Shown: positions 1 to 7,388, counted from the stretch's first letter. The stretch: 25,947 nucleotides of DNA from Actinophytocola sp045807065 (GCF_045807065.1 NZ_JBJMIE010000206.1:1-25947); one strand, 5' to 3'. The notes: generated by a model from the sequence alone, not told the origin. Numbers and translations: made by a program.

Positions 1-684
1 CCGCTCGAACTGGCCCATGTTCTCGGTGTTGATCCGGAAGTAGGCCTGCAGCGGGATCTCGACGTGCACGCCCTTCGGCACGTAGATGAAGGAGCCACCC
101 GACCAGACGGCGCCGTTCAACGCGGAGAACTTGTTGTCACCGTGGGGGATGACCGAGCCGTAGTACTCCTCGAACAGCTCCGGGTGCTCCCTGAGCGCGG
201 TGTCGGTGTCGAGGAAGATCACGCCCTGCTTCTCGAGCTCCTCGTTGATCTTGTGGTAGACCACCTCGGACTCGTACTGCGCGGCGACACCGGACACCAG
301 GCGGGCCTTCTCGGCCTCCGGGATGCCCAGCTTGTCGTAGGTGTTCTTGATGTCCTCGGGCAGGTCCTCCCAGGACGCGGCCTGCTTCTCGGTCGAGCGC
401 ACGAAGTACTTGATGTTGTCGAAGTCGATGCCCGACAGTTCGGCGCCCCAGTTCGGCATCGGCTTGCGGGCGAAGAGCTGCAGGCCCTTGAGCCGCGACT
501 CCAGCATCCACTCCGGCTCGCCCTTCTTGGCCGAGATGTCCCGGACGACGGCCTCGGACAGGCCACGCTGGGCACTCGCGCCCGCGACGTCGGAGTCCGC
601 CCAACCGAACTGGTACCTGCCCAGCGCGGCGATCGTCTCCTCCTGTGTCAGCGGCGTGCCAGCGCGCTCCGCGGCGGTGGTCAT
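1..684 (-). CDS. sufB: Fe-S cluster assembly protein SufB (5' part; runs off left edge)
   Basis: The first 228 codons of SufB, a subunit of the cytosolic SufBCD scaffold that builds Fe-S clusters for apoproteins. The reading frame is open to the window edge, so the C-terminal half is missing. The translation begins MTTAAERAGTPLTQEE and contains family-typical stretches such as FGWADSDVAG, PMPNWGAELSGIDFDNI, VIPHGDNKFSALNGAVWSGG and YFRINTENMGQFER. The ATG overlaps the sufR stop as ATGA, so the pair is translationally coupled and the start is well fixed. The first position in a sufR-sufB order is the mycobacterial suf operon arrangement, so sufD, sufC, sufS and sufU are expected further left. 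Mycobacterial SufB often carries an intein; no intein splice junction lies in the part visible here. Identity is very likely; only completeness is unknown. Confidence 0.96.
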   Translation of the reverse strand, partial: MTTAAERAGTPLTQEETIAALGRYQFGWADSDVAGASAQRGLSEAVVRDISAKKGEPEWMLESRLKGLQLFARKPMPNWGAELSGIDFDNIKYFVRSTEKQAASWEDLPEDIKNTYDKLGIPEAEKARLVSGVAAQYESEVVYHKINEELEKQGVIFLDTDTALREHPELFEEYYGSVIPHGDNKFSALNGAVWSGGSFIYVPKGVHVEIPLQAYFRINTENMGQFER

Positions 685-1382
685 GAAGGCGTCCCTTCGG
701 TTGTGGTGGTATCGCCCGGCTCGGCGATTCGGGAGTCGCCGAGCGGTACGTGTGTGGTGCACGCGGCGTCGCCGCGCGCGATGGTCGAGAGTCGCTGCAC
801 GTGGGTGCCGAGCAGTTCGGCGAACGCCGCCGTCTCGACCTCGCACAGCTCGGGGAACTCCGCCGCGACGTGCGCGACCGGGCAGTGGTGCTGGCAGAGC
901 TGCTCCCCTGTCCCGACGCGGCGCGTCGACGCAGCGTAACCCTCCCTGGTCAGGGCATCCGCAAGGGCCTTCGTTCGGCCCGCGAGGTCCGGCGTGTCGA
1001 GCACCTCGCCTCGGTGCCGCTCGACGAGCGTCGCCACCCGGCGCTGCGCGAACTGGCGGACCGCGGACGCACCGGCCGCCTCGGCGACGAACCGGATGGC
1101 CGCGATGGCCAGGTCGTCGTAGGCGTGCCCGAACCGCGCCCGTCCCGTCTCGGTCAGCAACCAGAGCTTCGCCGGCCTTCCCCGGCCCCGCTGACCTCGC
1201 CTCGGCGCGTCGCGCATGCACGCCTCACCGTTCGCGACCAGCGTGTCCAGGTGCCGGCGGACGGCCGCCGGGCTGATCCTAAGGGTCTCCGCGACCGCGG
1301 CCGCGGTGATCGGTCCCTGCTCCAGCAACAGGCGCGCCACACCATGCCTGGTGCGGCCCTCGGCCTGCTGCTCGTTTTTCAC
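681..1382 (-). CDS. sufR: SufR-type Fe-S-sensing repressor of the suf operon
   Basis: A 233-residue winged-helix regulator. Residues 26-47 form the helix-turn-helix and a basic wing (RRGQRGRGRP) follows at 61-70. The C-terminal half carries Cys163, Cys167, Cys180 and Cys208, including the CQHHCPVAH motif and a terminal ACTTH motif. These match the cluster-ligand region of mycobacterial SufR (Rv1460), which holds a 4Fe-4S cluster and represses suf genes until the cluster is lost. The gene is first in the operon and overlaps sufB by 4 bp. The GTG start at 1382 has no Shine-Dalgarno and lies inside a sequence matching the reported SufR operator (1379-1393), so transcription may be leaderless and autoregulated. 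A start further downstream is possible but would cut into the DNA-binding domain. Confidence 0.93.
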   Translation of the reverse strand: MKNEQQAEGRTRHGVARLLLEQGPITAAAVAETLRISPAAVRRHLDTLVANGEACMRDAPRRGQRGRGRPAKLWLLTETGRARFGHAYDDLAIAAIRFVAEAAGASAVRQFAQRRVATLVERHRGEVLDTPDLAGRTKALADALTREGYAASTRRVGTGEQLCQHHCPVAHVAAEFPELCEVETAAFAELLGTHVQRLSTIARGDAACTTHVPLGDSRIAEPGDTTTTEGTPS

Positions 1383-1393
1383 AACACCAGTGT
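1379..1393 (-). promoter_or_regulatory. Candidate SufR operator, ACACT-N5-TGTGA
   Basis: On the minus strand the sequence reads ACACT-GGTGT-TGTGA. This is an exact match to the ACACT-N5-TGTGA element that I recall being reported for M. tuberculosis SufR. The second half-site contains the GTG start of sufR. A weak -10-like CACACT, with TTGCCG 17 bp upstream of it, would place transcription start at the GTG. Operator use is inferred from the match and position. Confidence 0.72.
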
Positions 1394-1465
1394 GTCTTAT
1401 TTCTGGGTAACCGGCAAAGTGAGCCCCCGCACGAGGTGATCGGCGTCACTGCTGAGGCTTGCCGA

Positions 1466-1471
1466 TACGCT
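1466..1471 (+). promoter_or_regulatory. -10 box (TACGCT) for a leaderless mptB transcript
   Basis: TACGCT fits the actinobacterial TAnnnT -10 box and lies 7 nt before the mptB GTG at 1479, so the start codon would be the first transcribed codon. No Shine-Dalgarno precedes this GTG. No convincing -35 was found. Confidence 0.45.
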
Positions 1472-1478
1472 TTCCCAC

Positions 1479-3086
1479 GTGGCAGAGGGTGTGGCGGAGC
1501 CGAGCGAGGCCGACGGAAGGTCCGGCAGGTCCGCGTCCACCAGTGAACCGCTGGACAACCGCGAGCGCCGGCAGCTGGACATCATCCGCCGGTTCGGCAC
1601 GGTCGGCGCGTTGCTGCTGGCCGTCGGGTCGCTGGGGGCCGGCGCGGCGCCGGTGTACAACCCGGTCTGGGGCCTGCCCGTGTTCGGCCTGTTCAGCCGG
1701 ATGACCACGGTGTCGCTGGCCGTCGCGTTCGCGGGTGTTTTCATGATCGTGCTGGCCTGGCTGGGGCTCGGCCGGCTCTCGCTGCCCGGGCGCGCGCGGA
1801 TGGTGTCGCTGCCGCAGATGGCCCGCACGCTGGTCATGTGGACCGCGCCGCTCGTGTTCACCGTGCCGATGTTCTCCAAGGACGTGTACAGCTACCTCGC
1901 GCAGAGCGAGATCGCGGCGCGCGGGCTGGACCCGTACACGGTCGGGCCGGCGGAGGCGCTGGGCAACAACGACGTCCTGACCAGGAACGTGCCGACGATG
2001 TGGCGGGAGACGCCGTCGCCGTACGGGCCGCTGTTCCTGATGATCGGGCGGGCGATCACGTGGATCACCGGTGACCACGTCGTGATGGGCGTCGCCTTCC
2101 AGCGGCTGCTGGCGCTGTTCGGCTTCGCGATGATCGTGTGGGCGCTGCCCCGGCTGGCGCGGCGGTTCGGCATCAACCCGGTGAGCGCGCTGTGGCTCGG
2201 CGCGGCGAACCCGCTGGTGCTGTTCCACTCGATCGTCGGCGTGCACAACGAGGCGCTGGCGATCGGCCTGATGCTCGTCGGCATCGAGCTGGCGCTGCGG
2301 CGGATGCCCCGGTGCGGGCCGGGCGGCCCGTTCCCGCCGTGGCAGCAGGGCGAGCTGCTCTGGTACGGCATCGGCGCGACCGTGATCACGCTCGCGGCCG
2401 TGGTGAAGATCCCGGCGGCACTGGCGCTCGGGTTCCTCGGCGTGATGATCGCGCGGCGCTGGGGCGGCCGGTGGAAACACCTGTTGTTCACGGCGGGCGC
2501 GCTGTTGGTGATCTTCCTCTCGGTGGTCGTGCTGACGTCGTTCGGCAGCGGGCTGGGGCTGGGCTGGACGTCGACGCTGAACACGGCGAACACGGTCAAG
2601 AGCTGGATGGCACCGATGACCGCGCTCGGCTTCGGCGCGGGTGGGCTCGGGATCCTCCTCGGCCTGGGCAACCACATGGACGCGGCGATCATGGTGAGCC
2701 GGATGGTCGGCACGCTGCTCGGGCCGCTGCTGGCGGCGAAGCTGCTGCTCGACAGCTTCCGGTGGCGCCTGCGGCCGATGATCGGGCTGGGCGCGGCACT
2801 CGGGGCGGTGCTGGTGTTCGGCGCGACCGTGCAGCCGTGGTACCTGCTGTGGGCGGCGATCCCCCTGGCCTCGGCGGCCGGCAACACCCGCTTCCGCATG
2901 GCCGCGACCGCCGTCAGCGCGGCGTTCGCGGTGGCCCTGCCGCCGACCGGGACGACGTTCGACTTCCGCACCTACCAGCTGCCCTACGCCTACGTCGGCG
3001 CGGCGGTCGTGGTGGTGATCGCGTTGTTCGTGGTCCGCAAGCATCTGCCAGGCAGACCACGTCGGCAGGTCCCGGCACCGGCCTGA
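1479..3086 (+). CDS. mptB: MptB-like GT-C polyprenol-phosphomannose alpha-1,6-mannosyltransferase
   Basis: A 535-residue integral membrane protein with a soluble N-terminus of about 40 residues and roughly a dozen hydrophobic segments (for example 41-60, 78-98 and 115-130). The motif FSKDVYSYL at 132-140, with Asp135 in the first long external loop, followed by AARGLDPYTVGP, is typical of the MptA/MptB GT-C mannosyltransferases. These add alpha-1,6-mannose from polyprenyl-phosphate mannose to the lipomannan core on the outer face of the membrane. Position supports this: in M. tuberculosis, mptB (Rv1459c) is divergent from sufR exactly as here. The chosen GTG lies 7 nt after a TAnnnT box. GTG1491 is an alternative. 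Family assignment is firm; the exact acceptor in this organism is inferred, since many actinobacteria carry several paralogues. Confidence 0.85.
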   Translation: MAEGVAEPSEADGRSGRSASTSEPLDNRERRQLDIIRRFGTVGALLLAVGSLGAGAAPVYNPVWGLPVFGLFSRMTTVSLAVAFAGVFMIVLAWLGLGRLSLPGRARMVSLPQMARTLVMWTAPLVFTVPMFSKDVYSYLAQSEIAARGLDPYTVGPAEALGNNDVLTRNVPTMWRETPSPYGPLFLMIGRAITWITGDHVVMGVAFQRLLALFGFAMIVWALPRLARRFGINPVSALWLGAANPLVLFHSIVGVHNEALAIGLMLVGIELALRRMPRCGPGGPFPPWQQGELLWYGIGATVITLAAVVKIPAALALGFLGVMIARRWGGRWKHLLFTAGALLVIFLSVVVLTSFGSGLGLGWTSTLNTANTVKSWMAPMTALGFGAGGLGILLGLGNHMDAAIMVSRMVGTLLGPLLAAKLLLDSFRWRLRPMIGLGAALGAVLVFGATVQPWYLLWAAIPLASAAGNTRFRMAATAVSAAFAVALPPTGTTFDFRTYQLPYAYVGAAVVVVIALFVVRKHLPGRPRRQVPAPA

Positions 3087-3141
3087 TCTCGGTTCTCGGC
3101 GCGGGTGGACGGGTACGAACCACTACGCCGACCGGAGGCAA

Positions 3142-3147
3142 TAGCCT
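3142..3147 (+). promoter_or_regulatory. -10 box (TAGCCT) for the ABC ATPase gene
   Basis: TAGCCT lies 7 nt before the GTG at 3155, which has no Shine-Dalgarno. This is the same geometry seen at mptB, the LLM gene and ctaA. It suggests a separate leaderless promoter in the 68-bp gap after mptB. Confidence 0.4.
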
Positions 3148-3154
3148 TACTGGC

Positions 3155-4090
3155 GTGAGCACCCCTTCGTCGGGTCCGGCCGTGGAGCTGTCCGGACTGG
3201 TCAAGCGCTTCGGCCGGACCACGGCGGTCGACGGCCTCGGCCTGCGGTTGAACCGTGGGCAGGTGCTCGCGTTGCTCGGGCCGAACGGCGCAGGCAAGAC
3301 CACGACCGTCGAGATCTGCGAGGGCTTCCTGCGCCGCGACGGTGGTGAGGTACGGGTGCTGGGCCTCGACCCGGCCACCGACCACGAGCGGCTGCGCCCG
3401 CGGATCGGCGTGATGCCGCAGGGCGGCGGCGCCTACCCGGGCGTGCGGGCCGAGGAGATGCTCGGGCTCGTCGCGGCGTGCGCGGCCAACCCGATCGACC
3501 CCGCGTGGCTGATCGAGGTGCTGGGCCTGTCCTCGGCGCGGCGGACGCCGTACAAGCGGCTCTCCGGCGGGCAGCAGCAGCGGCTGTCGCTGGCGTGCGC
3601 GCTGGTGTCCCGGCCAGAGCTGGTGTTCCTGGACGAGCCGACCGCGGGCATGGACCCGCAGGCGCGGCGGCTCGTGTGGGAGCTGGTCCGGGCGCTGCGG
3701 ACCGACGGGGTGGGCGTCCTGCTGACCACGCACGTCATGGAGGAGGCCGAGCAGCTGGCCGACCACGTCGTGATCATCGACAACGGCCGGGTCGTCGCGG
3801 AGGGCAGCCCGAGCCAGCTGACCGCGGACGAGCCCGACTCGGCACAGCTCCGCTTCCGCGCGCAGGCGGGCCTGGACCTGGGGCAGCTGTGCACGGCCCT
3901 GCCGGCGGACTGCCGCATCGACGAGCCGTCGCCGGGGACGTACGTGCTCACCGGCCGGGTCGACCCGCAGGTGGTATCGGCGGTGACGGCGTGGTGCGCG
4001 CAGCAGGGCGTGCTGGCCGAGGAGCTGCACGTCGGCCGGCGCAGCCTGGAGGACGTGTTCCTGGAGCTGACGGGAAGGGAACTGCGGTGA
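3155..4090 (+). CDS. ABC transporter ATP-binding protein (ABC-2 exporter type)
   Basis: A 311-residue ABC ATPase. Walker A is GPNGAGKTT at 42-50, the Q-loop glutamine is near 89, the signature LSGGQQQR is at 136-143, Walker B LVFLDEP at 156-162 has catalytic Glu161, and the switch His is 193. The C-terminal 90 residues (from about 220) form an accessory domain ending SLEDVFLELTGREL, a standard ending for DrrA/CcmA-like drug or polyketide exporters. It pairs with the permease that follows 25 bp downstream. The counterpart in M. tuberculosis is Rv1458c, also next to mptB. The substrate is unknown. Proximity to ctaA suggests, without proof, a link to respiration or the cell envelope. The GTG was chosen because upstream in-frame sequence is only the shadow of mptB and because of the TAGCCT box. 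Confidence 0.9.
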   Translation: MSTPSSGPAVELSGLVKRFGRTTAVDGLGLRLNRGQVLALLGPNGAGKTTTVEICEGFLRRDGGEVRVLGLDPATDHERLRPRIGVMPQGGGAYPGVRAEEMLGLVAACAANPIDPAWLIEVLGLSSARRTPYKRLSGGQQQRLSLACALVSRPELVFLDEPTAGMDPQARRLVWELVRALRTDGVGVLLTTHVMEEAEQLADHVVIIDNGRVVAEGSPSQLTADEPDSAQLRFRAQAGLDLGQLCTALPADCRIDEPSPGTYVLTGRVDPQVVSAVTAWCAQQGVLAEELHVGRRSLEDVFLELTGRELR

Positions 4091-4119
4091 CGCCATCTCT
4101 CACGGGGTCGGGCCGATGA
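4087..4119 (+). other. Possible 10-codon relay ORF coupling ATPase and permease
   Basis: A GTG at 4087 overlaps the ATPase stop as GTGA and opens a 10-codon frame (VTPSLTGSGR). Its TGA stop overlaps the permease ATG as ATGA. The stretch GGGAAGGGAA precedes it as a possible ribosome site. It may hand ribosomes from one gene to the next. Such a short frame can arise by chance. Confidence 0.25.
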
Positions 4120-4898
4120 GCACGCCGACCTTTCCCGCGGGCACCTTCACCCCGGCGCCCGGCCGCGGCCGGGTGGGGCGGATGCTGTTCGTCCACGCGC
4201 GGACCGAGGCGCTGCTCACCCTGCGCAACAGCGAGCAGATCCTGCTCACGCTGCTGATCCCGGTCGTGCTGCTGGTCGGCCTCACCGTGGTCCACGTGTT
4301 CGACCTGCCCGAGCCGCGTGTCGACTCGGTCGCGCCGCGGGTGTTCGCGCTCGCCGTGATGTCCTCGGCGTTCACCGGGCAGGCCATCGCGCTCGGGTTC
4401 GACCGGCGGTACGGCGTGCTCAAGCGTCTCGCCGCGACGGCGCTCCCCCGCTGGCTGCTCGTCACCGGCCGGGCGCTCGCCGGGCTCGTGGTGGTCGCGG
4501 TGCAACTGGTCGTGCTCGGCGTGCTGGCGGCGGTCCTCGGCTGGTCCCCCGCACCGGCCGGCCTGGCGTGGGCACTGCTGCTGGCGGTGCTCGGCACGCT
4601 GTCGTTCGGCGCGCTGGGCGTCCTGCTCGGCGGCGCGCTGAAGGCGGAGGTCGTGCTGGGGCTGGCGAACATCGTGTGGTTCGTGCTGCTGCTGGGCGGC
4701 GGCATCATCGTGCCCCCGGACTCCATGCCGGGCGTCCTCGGTGACATCACCGCACTGCTGCCGTCCGGCGCCCTCACCGACGGCATGCACACGGCCCTCG
4801 TCGACGGCGGCGTGCCGGGCTGGTCCGTGTTCGTGGTCCTGGCCGGCTGGGGCGCGGTGGCGACCGTGGTCGCCACCCGCACCACGAAGCTCAGCTGA
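4116..4898 (+). CDS. ABC-2 type transporter permease
   Basis: A 260-residue membrane protein with six hydrophobic segments, at about 42-66, 78-93, 116-142, 147-170, 175-200 and 233-252. A cytoplasmic N-terminus (MLFVHARTEALLTLRNSEQI) precedes the first. The layout and the LLGGGIIVPPDSMP loop before the last segments are those of ABC-2 exporter permeases (DrrB/YadH-like). It should form a homodimer with two copies of the preceding ATPase. The counterpart is Rv1457c in the mycobacterial gene order. The ATG lacks a clear Shine-Dalgarno, and coupling through the upstream gene is likely. The last 8 bp overlap the end of the convergent cadD-like gene. The substrate cannot be read from the sequence. 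Confidence 0.88.
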   Translation: MSTPTFPAGTFTPAPGRGRVGRMLFVHARTEALLTLRNSEQILLTLLIPVVLLVGLTVVHVFDLPEPRVDSVAPRVFALAVMSSAFTGQAIALGFDRRYGVLKRLAATALPRWLLVTGRALAGLVVVAVQLVVLGVLAAVLGWSPAPAGLAWALLLAVLGTLSFGALGVLLGGALKAEVVLGLANIVWFVLLLGGGIIVPPDSMPGVLGDITALLPSGALTDGMHTALVDGGVPGWSVFVVLAGWGAVATVVATRTTKLS

Positions 4899-5484
4899 GC
4901 AGGATCAGCACCCCGACCCCGATCAGCACGACCGGCAGCACGACGTGCCCCCACCGGGCCAGCGCCCGTGCCACCGGGGGCCGGGTCGCGAGGAACCACC
5001 CGGCCACGCACCACACGCCGACCAGCACGAGGAACACCACGGCGTACCCGACCACCCCGGTCGCGCCGGCGACGGCGAACACCGGCACGTAGACGCCGAT
5101 GTTGTCGCCGCCGTTGGCGATGGTCACCCCCGCGACGGCCAGCACGGACGGACCGTCGTCTGTGCCACCGTCCGTGCCGTCGTCCGGGTCACCGTCACCG
5201 GGTGCGCCGCGCCACGCCCGCCAGGCCGCCCGCACACCCAGCAGCAGCGGCACGAGGCCGAGCCACGGCAGCACCGGCTCCGGCAGCAGCCCCGCGCCGA
5301 GCGCGCCCGCCACGGACACGGCCAGCAGCGCCCCCAGACCGACGTACTGCCCCGCCACCACGCGCACGGCCCTGCCCCGTGCGAAGAACAACGCCAGCAG
5401 CACCAGGTCGTCCACATTGGTCACGACGAACATGCCGGTCGCCTGGCCCACGAGTCCCCACGACACCGGCCGACCCAACCACAC
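4891..5484 (-). CDS. CadD-like cadmium/cation resistance transporter (LysE superfamily)
   Basis: A 197-residue membrane protein with about six hydrophobic segments. Two related motifs, TNVDDLVLLALFF near residue 22 and ANGGDNIGVYVPVF near residue 125, hold the paired acidic residues typical of CadD/LysE-type carriers. An Asp/Gly-rich loop (about residues 95-110) joins the two halves. The family is known for cadmium resistance in Gram-positive bacteria; the substrate here is inferred only from the family. It starts 9 bp after the LLM oxidoreductase and probably shares its transcript. The GTG at 5484 has no good ribosome site; a GTG at 5466 is an alternative start. Its 3' end overlaps the convergent permease gene by 8 bp. 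Confidence 0.75.
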   Translation of the reverse strand: MWLGRPVSWGLVGQATGMFVVTNVDDLVLLALFFARGRAVRVVAGQYVGLGALLAVSVAGALGAGLLPEPVLPWLGLVPLLLGVRAAWRAWRGAPGDGDPDDGTDGGTDDGPSVLAVAGVTIANGGDNIGVYVPVFAVAGATGVVGYAVVFLVLVGVWCVAGWFLATRPPVARALARWGHVVLPVVLIGVGVLILLS

Positions 5485-5493
5485 GGGACCGAC

Positions 5494-6336
5494 TCAGCCG
5501 AGGCCGAACCGCCGCGCGAAGGCCGACAGCTGGTCCCGTTGCTCGGCCGGGTCGGCCGAGGACGCGCTCACCACCAGCCGCGTCACGCCCTGGGCGGCCA
5601 GGGCCTCGACGGTGGACCCCGGCATGTCGACCGAGCCCCAGCGCGTGTACTCCAGCGCGTCCGGATCGCGGCCGGCGTCGACCGCCGCCGCCCGGGCCGC
5701 CGCGAACTGCCGGGCCCGCTCGTCCGGGGTCAGCAAGCCACCGGCGAAGTAGCCGTCACCGCGGCGACCCGCTCGCCGGGCCGCCGCCAGGCTCGAACCA
5801 CCGACGTGGACGGGCAGGTCCGCGAGCGGCCGGGGAAAGGCGCACACGTCCTCGAACGCGAAGAACTCCCCGTCGAAGCTGACCGGGCCGCCGGTCCACA
5901 GCAGCCGCAGCACGTCGAGGGCCTCGTCGGCGCGGCGGCCGCGGGTGGTGAAGTCCACCCCGGCCGCGGCGGCCTCGCCGGGAAGGGCGCCGACGCCGAC
6001 GGTGAGCAGGCGCAGCCGGCCGCCGGACAGGACGTCCACGGTCGCCAGCCGCTTCGCCAGTGGCACCGGGTGGTGGTAGGGCAGCAGCAGCACACCCGTG
6101 CCCAGCAGGAGCCGCGAGGTGGCCGCGGCGACGAACGCCAGGGCGTCGACCGGGTCAAGGTACGGCGTCGTGGGCGGCAGCTCCATCTCGCCGAGCCGCG
6201 CGCCCGGGTACAGCGCGACGTGCTCGGGCAGGTAGATGCCCTCGAAACCGCACTCCTCCCCGTGGCGGGCGTAGTCCAGCAGGCGGGCGGGGTCGAGGCC
6301 GTGGAAGGCGGGCTGGTAGCCGATCGCGAAACGCAC
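5494..6336 (-). CDS. LLM-class flavin/F420-dependent oxidoreductase
   Basis: A 280-residue luciferase-like (TIM-barrel) oxidoreductase. It begins VRFAIGYQPAFHGLDPARLLDYARHGEECGFEGIYLPEH, a typical first strand and helix of F420-dependent LLM enzymes. Further family stretches are LLLGTGVLLLPYHHP, LAKRLATVDVLSGGRL, LLTVGVGALPGEAAAAGV, LRLLWTGGPVSFDGEFF and PVHVGGSSLAAARRAGRRGDGYF. The cofactor (F420 or FMN) and substrate are not determined by the sequence. The longer open frame to 6423 was rejected because homology starts at VRFAIGYQP and a TACGGT -10 box lies 7 nt upstream of this GTG. The gene is divergent from ctaA across 71 bp and probably forms a two-gene unit with the cadD-like gene. Confidence 0.87.
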   Translation of the reverse strand: MRFAIGYQPAFHGLDPARLLDYARHGEECGFEGIYLPEHVALYPGARLGEMELPPTTPYLDPVDALAFVAAATSRLLLGTGVLLLPYHHPVPLAKRLATVDVLSGGRLRLLTVGVGALPGEAAAAGVDFTTRGRRADEALDVLRLLWTGGPVSFDGEFFAFEDVCAFPRPLADLPVHVGGSSLAAARRAGRRGDGYFAGGLLTPDERARQFAAARAAAVDAGRDPDALEYTRWGSVDMPGSTVEALAAQGVTRLVVSASSADPAEQRDQLSAFARRFGLG

Positions 6337-6343
6337 GGCCGCG

Positions 6344-6349
6344 ACCGTA
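6344..6349 (-). promoter_or_regulatory. -10 box (TACGGT, minus strand) for the LLM gene
   Basis: On the minus strand TACGGT lies exactly 7 nt before the GTG at 6336. There is no Shine-Dalgarno, so a leaderless transcript is inferred. Confidence 0.45.
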
Positions 6350-6395
6350 GACGTTCCCCCGGAGGGCAGGGCAAAGCCGTTGCGGCGTGCACGTT

Positions 6396-6401
6396 TACGA
6401 T
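6396..6401 (+). promoter_or_regulatory. -10 box (TACGAT) for ctaA
   Basis: TACGAT lies 6 nt before the ctaA GTG at 6408, again without a Shine-Dalgarno. Together with 6344-6349 it makes a 71-bp divergent control region for two leaderless genes. Confidence 0.45.
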
Positions 6402-6407
6402 CGGGCC

Positions 6408-7376
6408 GTGTCGCTGGACTCACTCAAGGCCCGAATCGACCGCGTGCCCGACCCGAGCCGCCGCCTCCAGCTGGGGTTCGCCATCGCGGTGCTGGCCACG
6501 CAGGCGCTGATCGCGATGACGGGCGCCGTCGTCCGGGTCACCGGCTCCGGCCTCGGCTGCCCGACCTGGCCGCAGTGCTTCCCCGACAGCATGTTCCCGG
6601 TCTCCCACCCCGAGTACAACGCGCTGAACCAGTGGATCGAGTTCGGCAACCGCCTGTTCACGGGCATCGTCGGCATCATCGCCGTCATCTGCTTCGTGCT
6701 GGCGTACCTGCACCGCCCGCGCACCGACCGCCGCTACCTGCGGCTCGCGCTCGCCATGCCGGTGGGCGTCGCCGTCCAGGCGGTCATCGGCGGCATCACC
6801 GTCCGGCTGGACCTGGTGTGGTGGAGCGTCGCCATCCACCTCCTGGCGTCCACGGTGATGGTGTGGCTCGCCACGCTGCTCGTGCACTCGGTCCCGCGCG
6901 ACGGCGTGCCCGCCGAGCCCGTGCCGCCGCCGAGCACGCTCACCACCTGGCTGTACGTCCAGACCGCCCTGCTCGCCGGGCTGCTCGTGACCGGCACGAT
7001 GACCACCGGCGCCGGCCCGCACGCCGGCGACTCCCACACCCCCCGGCTCGGCATCCCCGTCGAGACGATGGCGCACGTGCACGCCGCGTTCCTGTACACG
7101 TTCCTCGGCTCGCTGGTGCTGCTGGGCTTCTGGCTGCGCTCCCAGCAGGCGTTCCCGCCGCCGTGGCGGCGCTACCGGGTGCTGGTGGCCGTGGTCCTCG
7201 CCCAGGCCACCATCGGGCTCGTGCAGTTCTGGACCGGGGTGCCCGAGCTGCTGGTCTGCCTGCACGTCCTCGGCGCCATGTCGGTCATCATCGCCACCGG
7301 CTCGCTGTGGTGCGGGGTTCGCGGCCGCGCGGGCGCCGCGGAAGATCGAGTGGCAGAGGTAGTCACGGCACGGTAA
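6408..7376 (+). CDS. ctaA: Heme A synthase CtaA
   Basis: A 322-residue membrane protein that oxidises the C8 methyl of heme O to a formyl group to give heme A for cytochrome aa3 oxidase. About eight hydrophobic segments occur in two similar halves. The cysteine pair in GCPTWPQC (Cys51, Cys57) in the first external loop and the TGAVVRVTGSGLGCP motif are hallmarks of the Gram-positive CtaA family. Candidate heme-ligand histidines occur in AIHLL, AHVHAAF and CLHVLG. Its partner ctaB lies about 5 kb downstream on the other strand. M. tuberculosis Rv1456c occupies the same slot. The GTG at 6408 was preferred over ATG-like frames at 6387 because of the TACGAT box 6 nt upstream and the fit to the family N-terminus. 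Confidence 0.94.
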   Translation: MSLDSLKARIDRVPDPSRRLQLGFAIAVLATQALIAMTGAVVRVTGSGLGCPTWPQCFPDSMFPVSHPEYNALNQWIEFGNRLFTGIVGIIAVICFVLAYLHRPRTDRRYLRLALAMPVGVAVQAVIGGITVRLDLVWWSVAIHLLASTVMVWLATLLVHSVPRDGVPAEPVPPPSTLTTWLYVQTALLAGLLVTGTMTTGAGPHAGDSHTPRLGIPVETMAHVHAAFLYTFLGSLVLLGFWLRSQQAFPPPWRRYRVLVAVVLAQATIGLVQFWTGVPELLVCLHVLGAMSVIIATGSLWCGVRGRAGAAEDRVAEVVTAR

Positions 7377-7388
7377 CGTCGAACCGGA

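Noticed and set aside
1..684. SufB intein
   Set aside because: Mycobacterial sufB often has one, but the visible 228 residues read straight through without splice-site motifs; the usual insertion region is outside the window.
1446..3044. 532-codon open frame antisense to mptB
   Set aside because: Composition is Arg/His/Gln-rich and repetitive, as expected from the complement of GC-rich codons; no family motif, and mptB on the other strand is clearly real.
2138..3154. Upstream extension of the ABC ATPase frame through mptB
   Set aside because: Low-complexity out-of-frame translation of mptB; the ATPase homology begins just after GTG3155.
4741..6510. 589-codon plus-strand frame across the cadD-like and LLM genes
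   Set aside because: His/Gln/Arg-rich complement of two clearly recognisable minus-strand genes.
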